Source of the DNA: Rhodoblastus sp963704565
Lineage (GTDB): Bacteria > Pseudomonadota > Alphaproteobacteria > Rhizobiales > Beijerinckiaceae
Assembly (NCBI GenBank): GCA_963704565.1
Contig: OY969917.1
Location: forward strand, 3,906,001-3,970,000
Reading direction: 5' to 3'
Length of the DNA: 64,000 bases
In this document: positions 52,522-61,460 of the stretch, piece by piece
Position numbering within the stretch: position 1 is the first letter of the stretch
Layout of the letters: every line of letters begins with the position of its first letter
Position numbers and translations under genes: made by a program
Notes under the pieces: model-generated
What the model saw: only the letters and a program-made list of their open reading frames with translations
Database searches by the model: none
Told to the model about the DNA's origin: nothing

Positions 52522-53562
52522 GTGACCGCGAGACGTTTCATGCGCAGCCGAAAGCTCTTCCCCGTTCTCGTTCAGGGCCTCGCGGCCCTCGCCCTTGGCG
52601 CGGCGCTTTCCGGCGTGGCGCGGGCGGGCGAATTCGTCGTCGAGAAACGCGCCATCACCGACATGAAGGCGATGTTCGGCCAGGTCGAGAGCCGGGACAT
52701 CGTGGTGGCGCGCACCCGGATCGGCGGCGTTCTGGCGAGCCGGACGGTGGACGAAGGAACCCAGGTCAAGGCGGGCGACCCGATCGCCACCGTGGCCGAC
52801 GAAAAGCTGGCCTTGCAGGCGCAATCGCTCGACGGCCAGATCAAGGCGCTGCAATCGCAGCTCGACAACGCCAATGTCGCGCTGAAGCGCGCGCAGGATC
52901 TGCTGCCGCGCGGATTCATCACCAAGGCGGCCTTCGATCAGGCCAAGACCAATGTCGATGTGTTGCAGCATCAGGTCGATTCGATGCGCTCGCAGCGCGA
53001 GGTGGTGCAGCAGCAGATGGGCGAGGGCAATGTGCTGGCGCCCAGGGGCGGCCGCGTGCTGACCATCTCGGTCATTCCCGGCTCGGTGGTGATGCCGGGC
53101 GAGACGATCGCGCGGATCGCGGCGGGCTCGCTGTTCCTGCGCCTCAGCCTGCCGGAGCGCCATGCGGCGCTGCTCAAGCTCGGCGCGCAGGTCGCCTTGA
53201 CGCCGCGCGGCGTGGACGCCGGCGCCGATGTCGCGACCGGTCTCGACGCGATGCGCAAGGGAAAGATCGTGAAAATCTACCCCGAGATCGAGAACGGCCG
53301 GGTTCTCGCGGACGCCGAAGTCGGCGATCTCAGCGATTATTTTATCGGCGAGCGCGTGCAGGTCTATGCGCCGGTGGGCCATCGCGAGGCTCTGCTGGTT
53401 CCCCGCTCGGCGGTGACCACCCGCTCCGGCGTCGATTATGTGCGGGTGCTGCGCCCCGAGGGTCCGCTCGACGTTGCAGTGGTTTTCGCGGCGTCCTCCA
53501 CGCCCGGCATGGTTGAGATTCTCACCGGCCTGGAGCCCGGCGACAAGGTGCAGGCTCCATGA
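52522..53562 (+). CDS. RND efflux membrane-fusion protein
   Basis: The 346-residue protein (GTG 52522, or ATG 52540) has a signal segment (VLVQGLAALALGAALSGVARA), a lipoyl-like domain (GGVLASRTVDEGTQVKAGDPI), a coiled-coil hairpin (residues 95-160) and a beta barrel. It is an HlyD/AcrA-type periplasmic adaptor. It overlaps the pump gene by ATGA at 53559. No outer-membrane channel gene follows, so a shared TolC-like protein is expected. Confidence 0.9.
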   Translation: MTARRFMRSRKLFPVLVQGLAALALGAALSGVARAGEFVVEKRAITDMKAMFGQVESRDIVVARTRIGGVLASRTVDEGTQVKAGDPIATVADEKLALQAQSLDGQIKALQSQLDNANVALKRAQDLLPRGFITKAAFDQAKTNVDVLQHQVDSMRSQREVVQQQMGEGNVLAPRGGRVLTISVIPGSVVMPGETIARIAAGSLFLRLSLPERHAALLKLGAQVALTPRGVDAGADVATGLDAMRKGKIVKIYPEIENGRVLADAEVGDLSDYFIGERVQVYAPVGHREALLVPRSAVTTRSGVDYVRVLRPEGPLDVAVVFAASSTPGMVEILTGLEPGDKVQAP

Positions 53563-56500
53563 GTTCCGCGCCGACGAATTCTTCCCCCACGAACGAGCCT
53601 AACCCCCAAAACCCGCGCGGCGGGTCCGAATCGGCCGGCGTCCGTTCGCTCGGGATCGCCGGGTCGCTGACCCGAGCCTTCATCACCTCGCCCCTGACGC
53701 CGCTGCTGCTGATCGCGGCCCTGGCGCTTGGTCTGATCGCCTTGGTCACGCTGCCGCGCGAGGAAGAGCCGCAGATCGCGGTGCCGATGGTGGACATTCT
53801 CGTTCAGGCCAACGGCCTGAAGGCGGCGGACGCCGTCAAGCTGGTGACCGAGCCGCTGGAGACCATCGTCAAGGGCATCAACGGCGTCGAGCACGTCTAT
53901 TCGAAAACCTATGACGACCGGGTGGTCGTGACGGTGCGCTTCCTGGTCGGCTCCTCGACCAATTCGGCGATTTTGCGCGTACACGACAAGGTGCGCGCCA
54001 ATATGGACAAGATCCCCGCGGGGATCCCGGAGCCCCTGATCATCGGGCGCGGCATCGACGACGTGGCGATCGTGGTGCTGACCCTGTCGCCCAAGCCTGA
54101 CGTGGCGTCGCGCTGGAGCGCCGACGGCCTGACGGCGGTCGCGCGCGAATTGCGCACCGATATTTCCAAGCTCGACAATGTCGGCCTGACTTATCTGGTC
54201 GGCGATCAGGCCGACGAACTCAGGGTCGAGCCGAATCCCGAGGCTCTGGCCAAATATGGCGTGACGCTGCAGCAGTTGGCGGCCAAGGTCGAAGGCGCGA
54301 ACAGCGCCTTCCGCGCCGGCCTGATCCGCGACAACGGCCTGCAGATCGAGGCGGTCGCCGGCCGCACCCTGCAGACGATCCCCCAGATCGGCAATCTTCT
54401 CGTCACCACCCGCGACAATCGCCCGGTCTATCTGCGCGACGTGGCGCGGGTCGAGATCGTCGGCGAGCCCAACGAGTCGCGGGTCGGGCGCTTCGTCAAG
54501 GATGGCGCGGGCGGCCTGCGGGGAACGCCGGCGGTGTCGGTGGCCATCGCCAAGCGCGCCGGCGCCAATGCGGTGGTGATCGCGCAGCAGATCATCGACC
54601 ACCTCCAATCCCTCAAGGGCAGGGTGGTTCCCAAGGACATCAATGTCGAAGTGTCGCGCAATTACGGCCAGTCCGCCAACGAGAAAGCCAATGAGCTGCT
54701 GTTCCATCTCGGCCTCGCGACCATTTCGATCGTGGCTTTGGTGGTCTTCGCCATCGGCTGGCGCGAGGGCCTGGTGGTGGCGATCGTCATTCCGACGACC
54801 ATCCTGCTGACCTTGTTCGCGGCGCGGCTGATGGGCTATACGCTCAACCGCGTCAGCCTGTTCGCGCTGATCTTCTCGATCGGCATTCTGGTCGACGACG
54901 CCATCGTGGTGATCGAGAACATCGCCCGGCATTGGGCCATGCACGATGGACGGAGCCGCATCCAGGCGGCGATCGACGGCGTGGCGGAGGTCGGCAATCC
55001 GACCATTGTCGCGACCTTGACCGTGGTGGCGGCGCTGCTGCCGATGCTGTTCGTGTCGGGCCTGATGGGGCCCTATATGAGCCCGATCCCGTCCAACGCC
55101 TCCGCCGCGATGGTGTTCTCCTTCTTCGTCGCGGTGATTCTCACCCCCTGGCTGATGATCAAGATCGCCGGCAAGGCGCCGCCCGCCCATCACGAGGCGA
55201 GCGACGGTGGCAAGCTCGGCGGCCTTTACCGGGTTTTCGCGGCGCCGGTTTTACGTACGCGAAAGTCGGCGAAGAAATTCCTGATCGTCGTCGGCGTCGC
55301 GACGGTCGCCTCGCTCAGCCTGTTCTATTTCAAGCTGGTGACGGTGAAGCTTCTGCCCTTCGACAACAAGTCGGAAATCGCCATTGTCGCCGATCTGCCC
55401 TTTGGAACTTCGGTCGAGGAGACCAACCGGGTGCTGCGGGCGGCGATCGAACGGGTGCGCGACATTCCGGAGATCACCTCGTTCGAGACCTATGCCGGAA
55501 CGTCGGCGCCGTTCAATTTCAACGGTCTGGTGCGCCATTATTACATGCGCAGCTCGCCGGAAATGGGCGACGTGCAGATCAACCTGGCCTCCAAGGACGA
55601 GCGCGCGCGCAGCAGCCACCAGATCGCGCTGGAGATTCGGCATCGGCTTGAAGGCCTCGACATCCCGCCGCATGGCTCGCTGAAGGTGGTCGAGCCGCCG
55701 CCGGGACCGCCGGTTCTGGCGACGCTGCTGGCGGAAATCTACGGGCCGGACCCCGAGACCCGGCGCGCGCTGGCCGCCCAGGTGCGCAAGGCTTTCGAAA
55801 GCGCCCCCTTCATTGTGGACGTGGACGATTCCTATGGCGTCCAGGCACCGCGCAAGCGCATCGAGATCGACCAGGATTCGCTTGAATTCTTCGGCGTCCA
55901 GCAGAGCGACGTGTTCGAGACCCTGAGCCTTCTCTATGGCGACAAGGTAGTGGGCTATTCGCATCGTGGCGGCGGGCGCGAACCCCTGCCGATCAGGCTG
56001 GAGCTCGCCAAGAACGAGCGCAAGATCGACGAGGCGGCGCTGACCACGCCGGTTCCGGCCAACAGCCTGCCGGGCAGCCGCTCGGTGGTGGAGCTTGGCG
56101 ACGTGGTGCGGGTGGTGGACGAGAAATCCTCCTTCCCGATCTTCCGCCACAATGGGCGCTTCGCCGAAATGGTGACCGCCGAACTCGCCGGCGCCTATGA
56201 GGCCCCACTTTACGGCATGCTGGCGGTGGACAAGACGCTGGACGAGATGAAATTCCCGGACGGCCTCGCCAAGCCGCGGATCATCTTCCATGGCCAGCCG
56301 CTCGACGAATCCAAGCCCGCCCTGCTGTGGGACGGCGAATGGGAAGTGACCTGGGTGACCTTCCGCGACATGGGCGCGGCCTTCATGGTGGCCCTGGTCG
56401 GGATTTACATTCTGGTGGTGGCGCAGTTCAAATCGTTCAAGCTGCCGCTGGTGATCCTGACGCCGATCCCGCTGACCTTCATCGGCATCATGTTCGGGCA

Positions 56501-56849
56501 CATGATTTTCCGCGCTCCCTTCACCGCGACCTCGATGATCGGCTTCATCGCGCTCGCAGGCATTATCGTGCGCAATTCCATCCTGCTGGTGGATTTCGTG
56601 CGCAACTCCAACCCCAAAAAGGGGCTGCGCAATGTGCTGCTGGAGGCGGGGGCCATCCGCTTCAAGCCGATCCTGCTGACGGCGCTGGCGGCGATGATCG
56701 GCGCGGCGGTGATCCTGTCCGACCCGATCTTCCAGGGCCTGGCGATCTCGCTGCTGTTCGGCCTCGCCTCATCCACGGCTTTGACCGTCCTGGTCATCCC
56801 GGCGATCTATGTGGTGATGCGCGGCGGCCCGCACTTCGACGAGAGCTGA
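53559..56849 (+). CDS. RND efflux transporter permease
   Basis: The 1096-residue protein is an AcrB/HAE-type pump with about twelve membrane helices and two large periplasmic loops. ALIFSIGILVDDAIVVIENIA contains the Asp-Asp proton relay; FIALAGIIVRNSILLVDFV is the second-half counterpart. The N-terminal 35 residues (Asn/Pro/Ser-rich) are an added cytoplasmic tail. Regulation by the ArsR-type protein through the shared operator suggests that it exports a sulfur- or metal-related toxicant, which is inference. Confidence 0.92.
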   Translation: MSSAPTNSSPTNEPNPQNPRGGSESAGVRSLGIAGSLTRAFITSPLTPLLLIAALALGLIALVTLPREEEPQIAVPMVDILVQANGLKAADAVKLVTEPLETIVKGINGVEHVYSKTYDDRVVVTVRFLVGSSTNSAILRVHDKVRANMDKIPAGIPEPLIIGRGIDDVAIVVLTLSPKPDVASRWSADGLTAVARELRTDISKLDNVGLTYLVGDQADELRVEPNPEALAKYGVTLQQLAAKVEGANSAFRAGLIRDNGLQIEAVAGRTLQTIPQIGNLLVTTRDNRPVYLRDVARVEIVGEPNESRVGRFVKDGAGGLRGTPAVSVAIAKRAGANAVVIAQQIIDHLQSLKGRVVPKDINVEVSRNYGQSANEKANELLFHLGLATISIVALVVFAIGWREGLVVAIVIPTTILLTLFAARLMGYTLNRVSLFALIFSIGILVDDAIVVIENIARHWAMHDGRSRIQAAIDGVAEVGNPTIVATLTVVAALLPMLFVSGLMGPYMSPIPSNASAAMVFSFFVAVILTPWLMIKIAGKAPPAHHEASDGGKLGGLYRVFAAPVLRTRKSAKKFLIVVGVATVASLSLFYFKLVTVKLLPFDNKSEIAIVADLPFGTSVEETNRVLRAAIERVRDIPEITSFETYAGTSAPFNFNGLVRHYYMRSSPEMGDVQINLASKDERARSSHQIALEIRHRLEGLDIPPHGSLKVVEPPPGPPVLATLLAEIYGPDPETRRALAAQVRKAFESAPFIVDVDDSYGVQAPRKRIEIDQDSLEFFGVQQSDVFETLSLLYGDKVVGYSHRGGGREPLPIRLELAKNERKIDEAALTTPVPANSLPGSRSVVELGDVVRVVDEKSSFPIFRHNGRFAEMVTAELAGAYEAPLYGMLAVDKTLDEMKFPDGLAKPRIIFHGQPLDESKPALLWDGEWEVTWVTFRDMGAAFMVALVGIYILVVAQFKSFKLPLVILTPIPLTFIGIMFGHMIFRAPFTATSMIGFIALAGIIVRNSILLVDFVRNSNPKKGLRNVLLEAGAIRFKPILLTALAAMIGAAVILSDPIFQGLAISLLFGLASSTALTVLVIPAIYVVMRGGPHFDES

Positions 56850-56917
56850 AGGCGCGCGGGCCAAGCCCGCCAAGTCGAAGGCTCGGCGTCGGAGAGGATG
56901 ACCGCGTTTGTGAAGGG

Positions 56918-56974
56918 TTTCGGTCGCCGGCCCCCACACGCGTGATCGGGTCGGCGCGGGGCCGGCGACCGAAA
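56918..56974. repeat. 17-bp perfect inverted repeat near the end of the IS91-type element
   Basis: TTTCGGTCGCCGGCCCC at 56918-56934 and its exact complement at 56958-56974 can form a hairpin with a 23-base loop. It lies 3' of the transposase, where IS91 elements have their origin-type hairpin, and 69 bases after the RND stop, where it could also end transcription. Confidence 0.7.
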
Positions 56975-57266
56975 GCCTCCGAAGGAGGAAACCGCGGGCC
57001 GGAAAGGCTCCGTTGCCGCGAGGCTCGCTATGGGGATTTGAAGACGGCGGTCAGGGCAACGGGGCGTCTGTTTTGCGCTTTGGCGCCGGTATTTGACGGT
57101 GTGACGTGCGGCGAGGAGGCGATTTGGGCGATCCGCGCGTAGATTTTTCCGAAGGTCATGGGGCTGAAGCAGCTTTGGGCGGGCGTTTCGGGCGCGGCGC
57201 GCCCGGGCCAGAACGAGGTCGGCGGCGAAGGCAAGCAGAACTGGGGAGCGGGAAGTGGGGTCATGG

Positions 57267-58472
57267 TCATGAGGTGTCGATCCTGATCCGACAGGGCGAG
57301 GCCGGCGGCGCGGGGCGCACGCCTTCAAACGTTTCGATGATGATCATCCGGCCGCCGCAGCAGGGGCATTTGTGCGCGCCGTCAACGGGATCGGCGTCGC
57401 CATCCGTCTCGGGCTGTTGTTGCGGCGGGGTCTCGGCGACGGCCAGTAACGCGCGGGCGCGCTCGATGTTGCGGGCTCGCGCCGCGCTGGCGAACAGGCC
57501 GTAGTGGCGGATGCGGTGGAAGCCGCTTGGCAGCACGTGCATGAGAAACCGGCGGATGAACTCAGGCCCGTCGAGCGTCATGGTCTTGAGCTGGTCGCCT
57601 TCCTTGATCCGATAATCTTTCCATTTGAAGGTGACGCCCGCGTCGTCGAGCGCGATGAGCCGGGAGTTCGAGATGGCGACCCGATGGGTATAGCGCGACA
57701 AATAGGCGAGCACAGCCTTTGGACCGGCGAAGGGCCGCTTGGCGTAAACGACCCATTCGGAGCGACGCAAAGGCGCGAGGGCTGCGGCGAAAGCCTCTCT
57801 GTCGGCGAGCGGCGCCAGATCGCCGAAGAAGGTGAGGCGGCCGGCGGCGTTCAGCGTGGCGAGACCTTCGAGGAACAGCCGCCGGAACAAGCGCGAGAGC
57901 ACGCGCACCGACAGGAAAAAGCCCGGCTTGCAGGCGATCCAGCGCGATCCGTCCGGCGACAGGCCGCCGCCGGGAACGATGATGTGGACATGGGGATGAT
58001 GGGTCAGCGCCGAGCCCCATGTGTGCAGGACGGCGGTGAGGCCGATGCGGGCGCCGAGATGTTTGGGATCGGCGGCGATGGTGGTCAGGGTCTCGGCCGC
58101 CGCCTTGAACAGCAGATCGTAGACGACGGCCTTGTTCTGGAAAGCGATCGCCGCGACCGCGGCCGGCACGGTGAAGACGACGTGGAAATAGGGAGCCGGC
58201 AGCAGTTCGGCTTCTCGTTCTGCCAGCCATTGTCGGGCGGCGGCGGCCTGACACTTGGGACAATGGCGGTTGCGGCAGGAGTTATAGGAGATGCGCGTAT
58301 GCGCGCAGTCCTCGCAGCGCTCGACATGACCGCCGAGCGCGGAGGTGCGGCAGTTTTCGATCGCCGACATCGCCTTCAATTGGGCGAGGCTGACATGACC
58401 GGCGTTGGCCTTGCGCCAGTCCGCGCCATGGGCGTGAAAAATGTCGGCGACTTCAAGATGAGGCCGCGGCAT
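57267..58472 (-). CDS. IS91-family Y2 transposase
   Basis: From ATG 58470-58472 the 401-residue protein has an N-terminal zinc finger (CEDCAHTRISYNSCRNRHCP then KCQ), the HUH motif HPHVHIIVPGGG and the Tyr pair region in YLSRYTHRVAISNSRL. It moves DNA by rolling-circle replication. Ten bases separate it from the recombinase gene. The end has a second Cys pair (CPCCGGRM). The open frame extends 5' through the recombinase region but without family similarity. Confidence 0.93.
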   Translation of the reverse strand: MPRPHLEVADIFHAHGADWRKANAGHVSLAQLKAMSAIENCRTSALGGHVERCEDCAHTRISYNSCRNRHCPKCQAAAARQWLAEREAELLPAPYFHVVFTVPAAVAAIAFQNKAVVYDLLFKAAAETLTTIAADPKHLGARIGLTAVLHTWGSALTHHPHVHIIVPGGGLSPDGSRWIACKPGFFLSVRVLSRLFRRLFLEGLATLNAAGRLTFFGDLAPLADREAFAAALAPLRRSEWVVYAKRPFAGPKAVLAYLSRYTHRVAISNSRLIALDDAGVTFKWKDYRIKEGDQLKTMTLDGPEFIRRFLMHVLPSGFHRIRHYGLFASAARARNIERARALLAVAETPPQQQPETDGDADPVDGAHKCPCCGGRMIIIETFEGVRPAPPASPCRIRIDTS

Positions 58473-58482
58473 GCGGCGTGCG

Positions 58483-59358
58483 TCAAACGGGCGGCGCGCG
58501 CCCGGTGAGGTTCGCGGTGAGCTTTTCCAGCGGGCTGGTGACGTCGCGGATCGTGTTGACGGCGACGCGGGTGTAAAGCGCCGTCGTCTCCAGCTTGGCG
58601 TGTCCGAGCAGGACCTGGATGACGCGGATGTCGACGTTCTGTTCGAGCAGATGGGTGGCGAAGCTGTGCCGCAGGGTGTGGGGCGACACGCGCTTGGCGA
58701 TGCCAGCTGTCCGCGCCGTTTCGCGCACAACGCGGCTCAACTGGCGCGCCGACATCGGGTTGACCGGGTTCTGCCCGGGAAACAGCCAGGCCTGGGGCCG
58801 CGCCGCCCGCCACCAGTCGCGCAGCCATTCGAGCAGTTGCGGCGAGAGCATGACATAGCGGTCGCGCTGACCCTTGCCCTGCTCGACCCGCAAGGTCATG
58901 CGCTTGCTGTCGATGTCCGACACCTTGAGCGCCACGACCTCGGAGACGCGCAATCCCGCGCCATAGGCGACGCCGAAGGCGGCCTTGTACTTGAGGCCGG
59001 GCGCGGCTTCGAGGAGGCGGGCCACCTCCTCCTGGTTCAGCACCACCGGCGCCCTGCGCGGCTTATGCACGCCAGCGAGATGGCGGGCGAGTTCAGGCCG
59101 TTCGAGCGTGACGTTGAAGAAGAACCGCAGCGCGGCGACGGCGGCGTTGATGGTCGGCGCGCCGATCTGCCGATTGGCCATATGCAGCTGGAAGAGCCGA
59201 ACGTCCTCGGCCGTGGCGGCGTCCGGCGAACGGCGGAGAAAGACCGCGAAGTTCCGCACGTGGCGGATGTAGTCCTTCTGGACCTTCTCGGTGAAGCGGC
59301 GCGCCGTCATGTCCTCGGTCATGCGCTGGCGCAATGGGCTGTTTGGCTTGTCGATCAT
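58483..59358 (-). CDS. Tyrosine recombinase of the IS91-type element
   Basis: The 291-residue protein has a SAM-like N-terminal domain and the catalytic residues Arg in GAGLRVSEVVAL, His-x-x-Arg in SPHTLRHSFATHL, His in LLGHAKLETT and Tyr in TALYTRV. Such XerC/D-like genes accompany the transposase in one branch of IS91. An identical copy is at 62730-63605. A nested palindrome lies just before the start (59369-59409). Confidence 0.93.
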   Translation of the reverse strand: MIDKPNSPLRQRMTEDMTARRFTEKVQKDYIRHVRNFAVFLRRSPDAATAEDVRLFQLHMANRQIGAPTINAAVAALRFFFNVTLERPELARHLAGVHKPRRAPVVLNQEEVARLLEAAPGLKYKAAFGVAYGAGLRVSEVVALKVSDIDSKRMTLRVEQGKGQRDRYVMLSPQLLEWLRDWWRAARPQAWLFPGQNPVNPMSARQLSRVVRETARTAGIAKRVSPHTLRHSFATHLLEQNVDIRVIQVLLGHAKLETTALYTRVAVNTIRDVTSPLEKLTANLTGRAPPV

Positions 59359-59368
59359 CGCGAAAGCT

Positions 59369-59409
59369 CCTGTCTCGCATGGGGTTGAACCCCACGATTT
59401 TGAGACAGG
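59369..59409. repeat. Nested palindrome upstream of the recombinase gene, copy 1
   Basis: Outer arms CCTGTCTC (59369-59376) and GAGACAGG (59402-59409) enclose inner arms TGGGGTT and AACCCCA around one G (59380-59394). The same structure precedes copy 2 at 62679-62719. It may be a recombinase binding site or leader hairpin. Confidence 0.65.
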
Positions 59410-59605
59410 TCAGCCGCGTCGCCTCAGGAATTGCACGATCACGAATCTCGCCGCTTCTCGCCGCCCCTACCGCGAAAGCGGTTTAGTCCAACGGCTCGAA
59501 GGAGGCTTTCGGTCTGATGTCGTGACCGGCACCTCAGGAGCGCGAACCAGCCATTCGGCTTCGTCGACCGGTCTGCCTGCGTCATCGCAGCTAGACGTCT
59601 GGTAA

Positions 59606-59833
59606 GGGTATCCCGGCGCGCCCTTGGCATTGGCGTTGATTTGCGCCAACAAAACGTCAAAGGCCGACCATTCGATGGTCTTGAGCGAATCGTCCAGGAA
59701 GCCGCCAGCCTTCGAATAGGCCCTCACGAAAGCGTCAGCGAGTGAAGGTTGGTCAAAGCAACGGCGCGACATGGCGAATCGTCCCCGTGGAGACCCCACA
59801 GAATCACGCAATGCAGACTTTTGCAAAGCGCTC
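59606..59833 (-). pseudogene. Truncated IS5-family element, 5' end of transposase only
   Basis: The frame MSRRCFDQPSLADAFVRAYS through NANAKGAPGYP matches the first 60 or so residues of the transposase at 824-1792, and the adjoining end (GACTTTTGCAAAGCGCTC) matches that element's right end. The rest is lost at about 59606. Substitutions (for example KAGGFLDDS against KGGGFLEDL) show it is a diverged copy rather than a direct duplicate. Confidence 0.85.
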
Positions 59834-59962
59834 CAGTGACAATCTTGCCCCGACCGAGACCTCGATCGGGAGAATCTCGGATAAAGGCGTTTTTCGGGAA
59901 TCTTTCTCTTCTCGCGACAGCTGCCGCAACGTTGTCGATAGCGAATTAACTTGGCCGGTTTT

Positions 59963-61330
59963 GGTAGCACATCAAATGTCCGCTACTTCTGGTTTTGTTC
60001 TCCTGTGGGACTGTGGTCAAGGCTCTTGCCTTGTCCACATTTCCACAGGCGGCTCGCCGAGCGGATTCAAGCGGCCTTTTTTGCGTGTTCCGTGGTTTCT
60101 TCGATTGCTTCGCCTTCGGCGCCGTAGCGGCCAAGGCGCCTTTGGCCATGAAAGATCGCATAGGTTGCGTCAGGATAACGGCGGACCTTGACGCGCGCCT
60201 TGACGAAATGGGCGCGCAGCGGGCTGGCTGGGATTTGAAGTTTCAGCCGATTGAAGGATACGCAATTGTCGTTGCCGACCTGGCGCTCCTCCTGGACACA
60301 GAGAATCTCTCTTAGATCCACGCCCGGGATCGCCACGAAAGCCGAGCCTTGCTATTCGGCCTTGACGGCGAAACGCGCGTTGTAGTCTGGAATAAAGACA
60401 TCGCGGATGAAGACGTCGGCGGCCGCAATCGTCGTGATCCCGGCCAGCGCCAGTTCCTTGACCAGACGATCCTGCAACGTGTGAAAGGGGCGTTCCGAGC
60501 GTCCGCGCGCCTGCGGCGAATAGGCGGCGATATGTTCGACGCCCAGATGATCGAGGGCGCGGCCAACCTGGGTGAGATTGGCCCGGTCAACCTTGCCGCC
60601 CGCTTCCGGCGTGTGGAAATAATGGCTGCCGCGATCCGTGTAAAGACTCAACGGCAGGCCATGCGCGCCGAAGACCTCCGCCAGCGCCCGGAATGTCGAA
60701 TCCGTGCCTTCCTCCTCAACCAGAAACGCCGATAGAATCGCGCCCGTGGCGTCGTCGAGCGTGACGATCAGATCAAGCGCCGGCTGACCGGAAAGCCATT
60801 CGTGCCGCGAGCCGTCCTGATGCAGCATCATTCCGGGCAAGGGCCGGCGCGGACGCTTGCGCCGATGCGCCCCGCGCCGCTTGGCTCGCTTCAGCAATCC
60901 GCGCGAATGCAGGAAGGCCTTGGTCCAGGTGTAGCCCCAGCTGAACCCGTGATCGCGGATCAGGTGCTCATGAAAGTGCTTGGCCGTGAAGCCGGCGTAG
61001 CGCGTCCGGTAAAGCCTCTCCACTTCGATCTCCCGATCAACTGGAACCCGTTTGCCCGACGCTTTGCCGAGACGTCGGTCCAAAAGGCCCGCTTCGCCAT
61101 CATCTTCAAAGCGTTGCCGCCAGCGCCGAAACGTGCGCTCGCCCACCCCCAAAAGCTCGGCCGCCTCCATCTGACTAAACTCCGCCGCTTCGTAACGGCT
61201 CAAAATGCTCAAAAACTTGATCATCCGCACACCCTGTCGGGCTTCCGTCCGGCGCATTCCAAATCCCCAAAACGCAGGAATTTACCGGACAGATCGTGCG
61301 CTACCTAAACCGGACATATCGTGTGCTACC
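59963..61330 (-). mobile_element. ISNCY/IS1202-like insertion sequence
   Basis: The left end (GGTAGCACATCAAATGTCCG, 59963-59982) and the complement of the right end (GGTAGCACACGATATGTCCG) form 20-bp inverted repeats with three differences. Outside, a 17-bp direct repeat (ACAGCTGCCGCAACGTT at 59917-59933 and 61334-61350) could be part of a long target duplication, as known for IS1202-type elements. The transposase is interrupted by a stop. Confidence 0.7.
60067..61257 (-). pseudogene. ISNCY-type transposase with in-frame TAG
   Basis: A helix-turn-helix region (EAAELLGVGERTFRRWRQRF) is followed by an rve catalytic core (LHQDGSRHEW, LYTDRGSHYF, Glu in ARGRSERPF) and a C-terminal part (PGVDLREILCVQEERQVGN, FNRLKLQIPASPLRAHF). 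A TAG at 60352-60354 falls between FAVKAE and QGSAFVAIPG in the same frame, so one nonsense change cuts off about the last 95 residues. The likely start is ATG 61221, 12 codons inside the frame. Confidence 0.82.
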
Positions 61331-61349
61331 GACACAGCTGCCGCAACGT

Positions 61350-61378
61350 TTGACAATTAATGTGTTTTTAATTATCGT
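61350..61378 (+). promoter_or_regulatory. Candidate sigma-70 promoter for the PEP-CTERM gene
   Basis: TTGACA, 17 bases, TATCGT, 82 bases before the ATG at 61461. The -35 is perfect and the region is AT-rich. The upstream edge overlaps the end of the direct repeat beside the ISNCY element. Confidence 0.45.
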
Positions 61379-61460
61379 TTAGCTGGTCGCCATACGTTCT
61401 TCGGCGCTCCCAATGTCATTCGCAAATCGGTCGTGTCGAAGACGGGGGGGGCGGGATTTG

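Larger units (their letters stand above)
56900..59495 (-). mobile_element. IS91-family element, copy 1 (tyrosine recombinase plus Y2 transposase)
   Basis: The right limit at 59495 is fixed by comparison with the inverted second copy at 62593, where similarity begins at GCCGTTGGAC. The left limit is not fixed; a strong hairpin at 56918-56974 may mark the ori-type end. The element carries the recombinase and transposase genes in one direction. A weak frame at 57028-57270 may be a minor gene of the element or noise. Confidence 0.75.
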
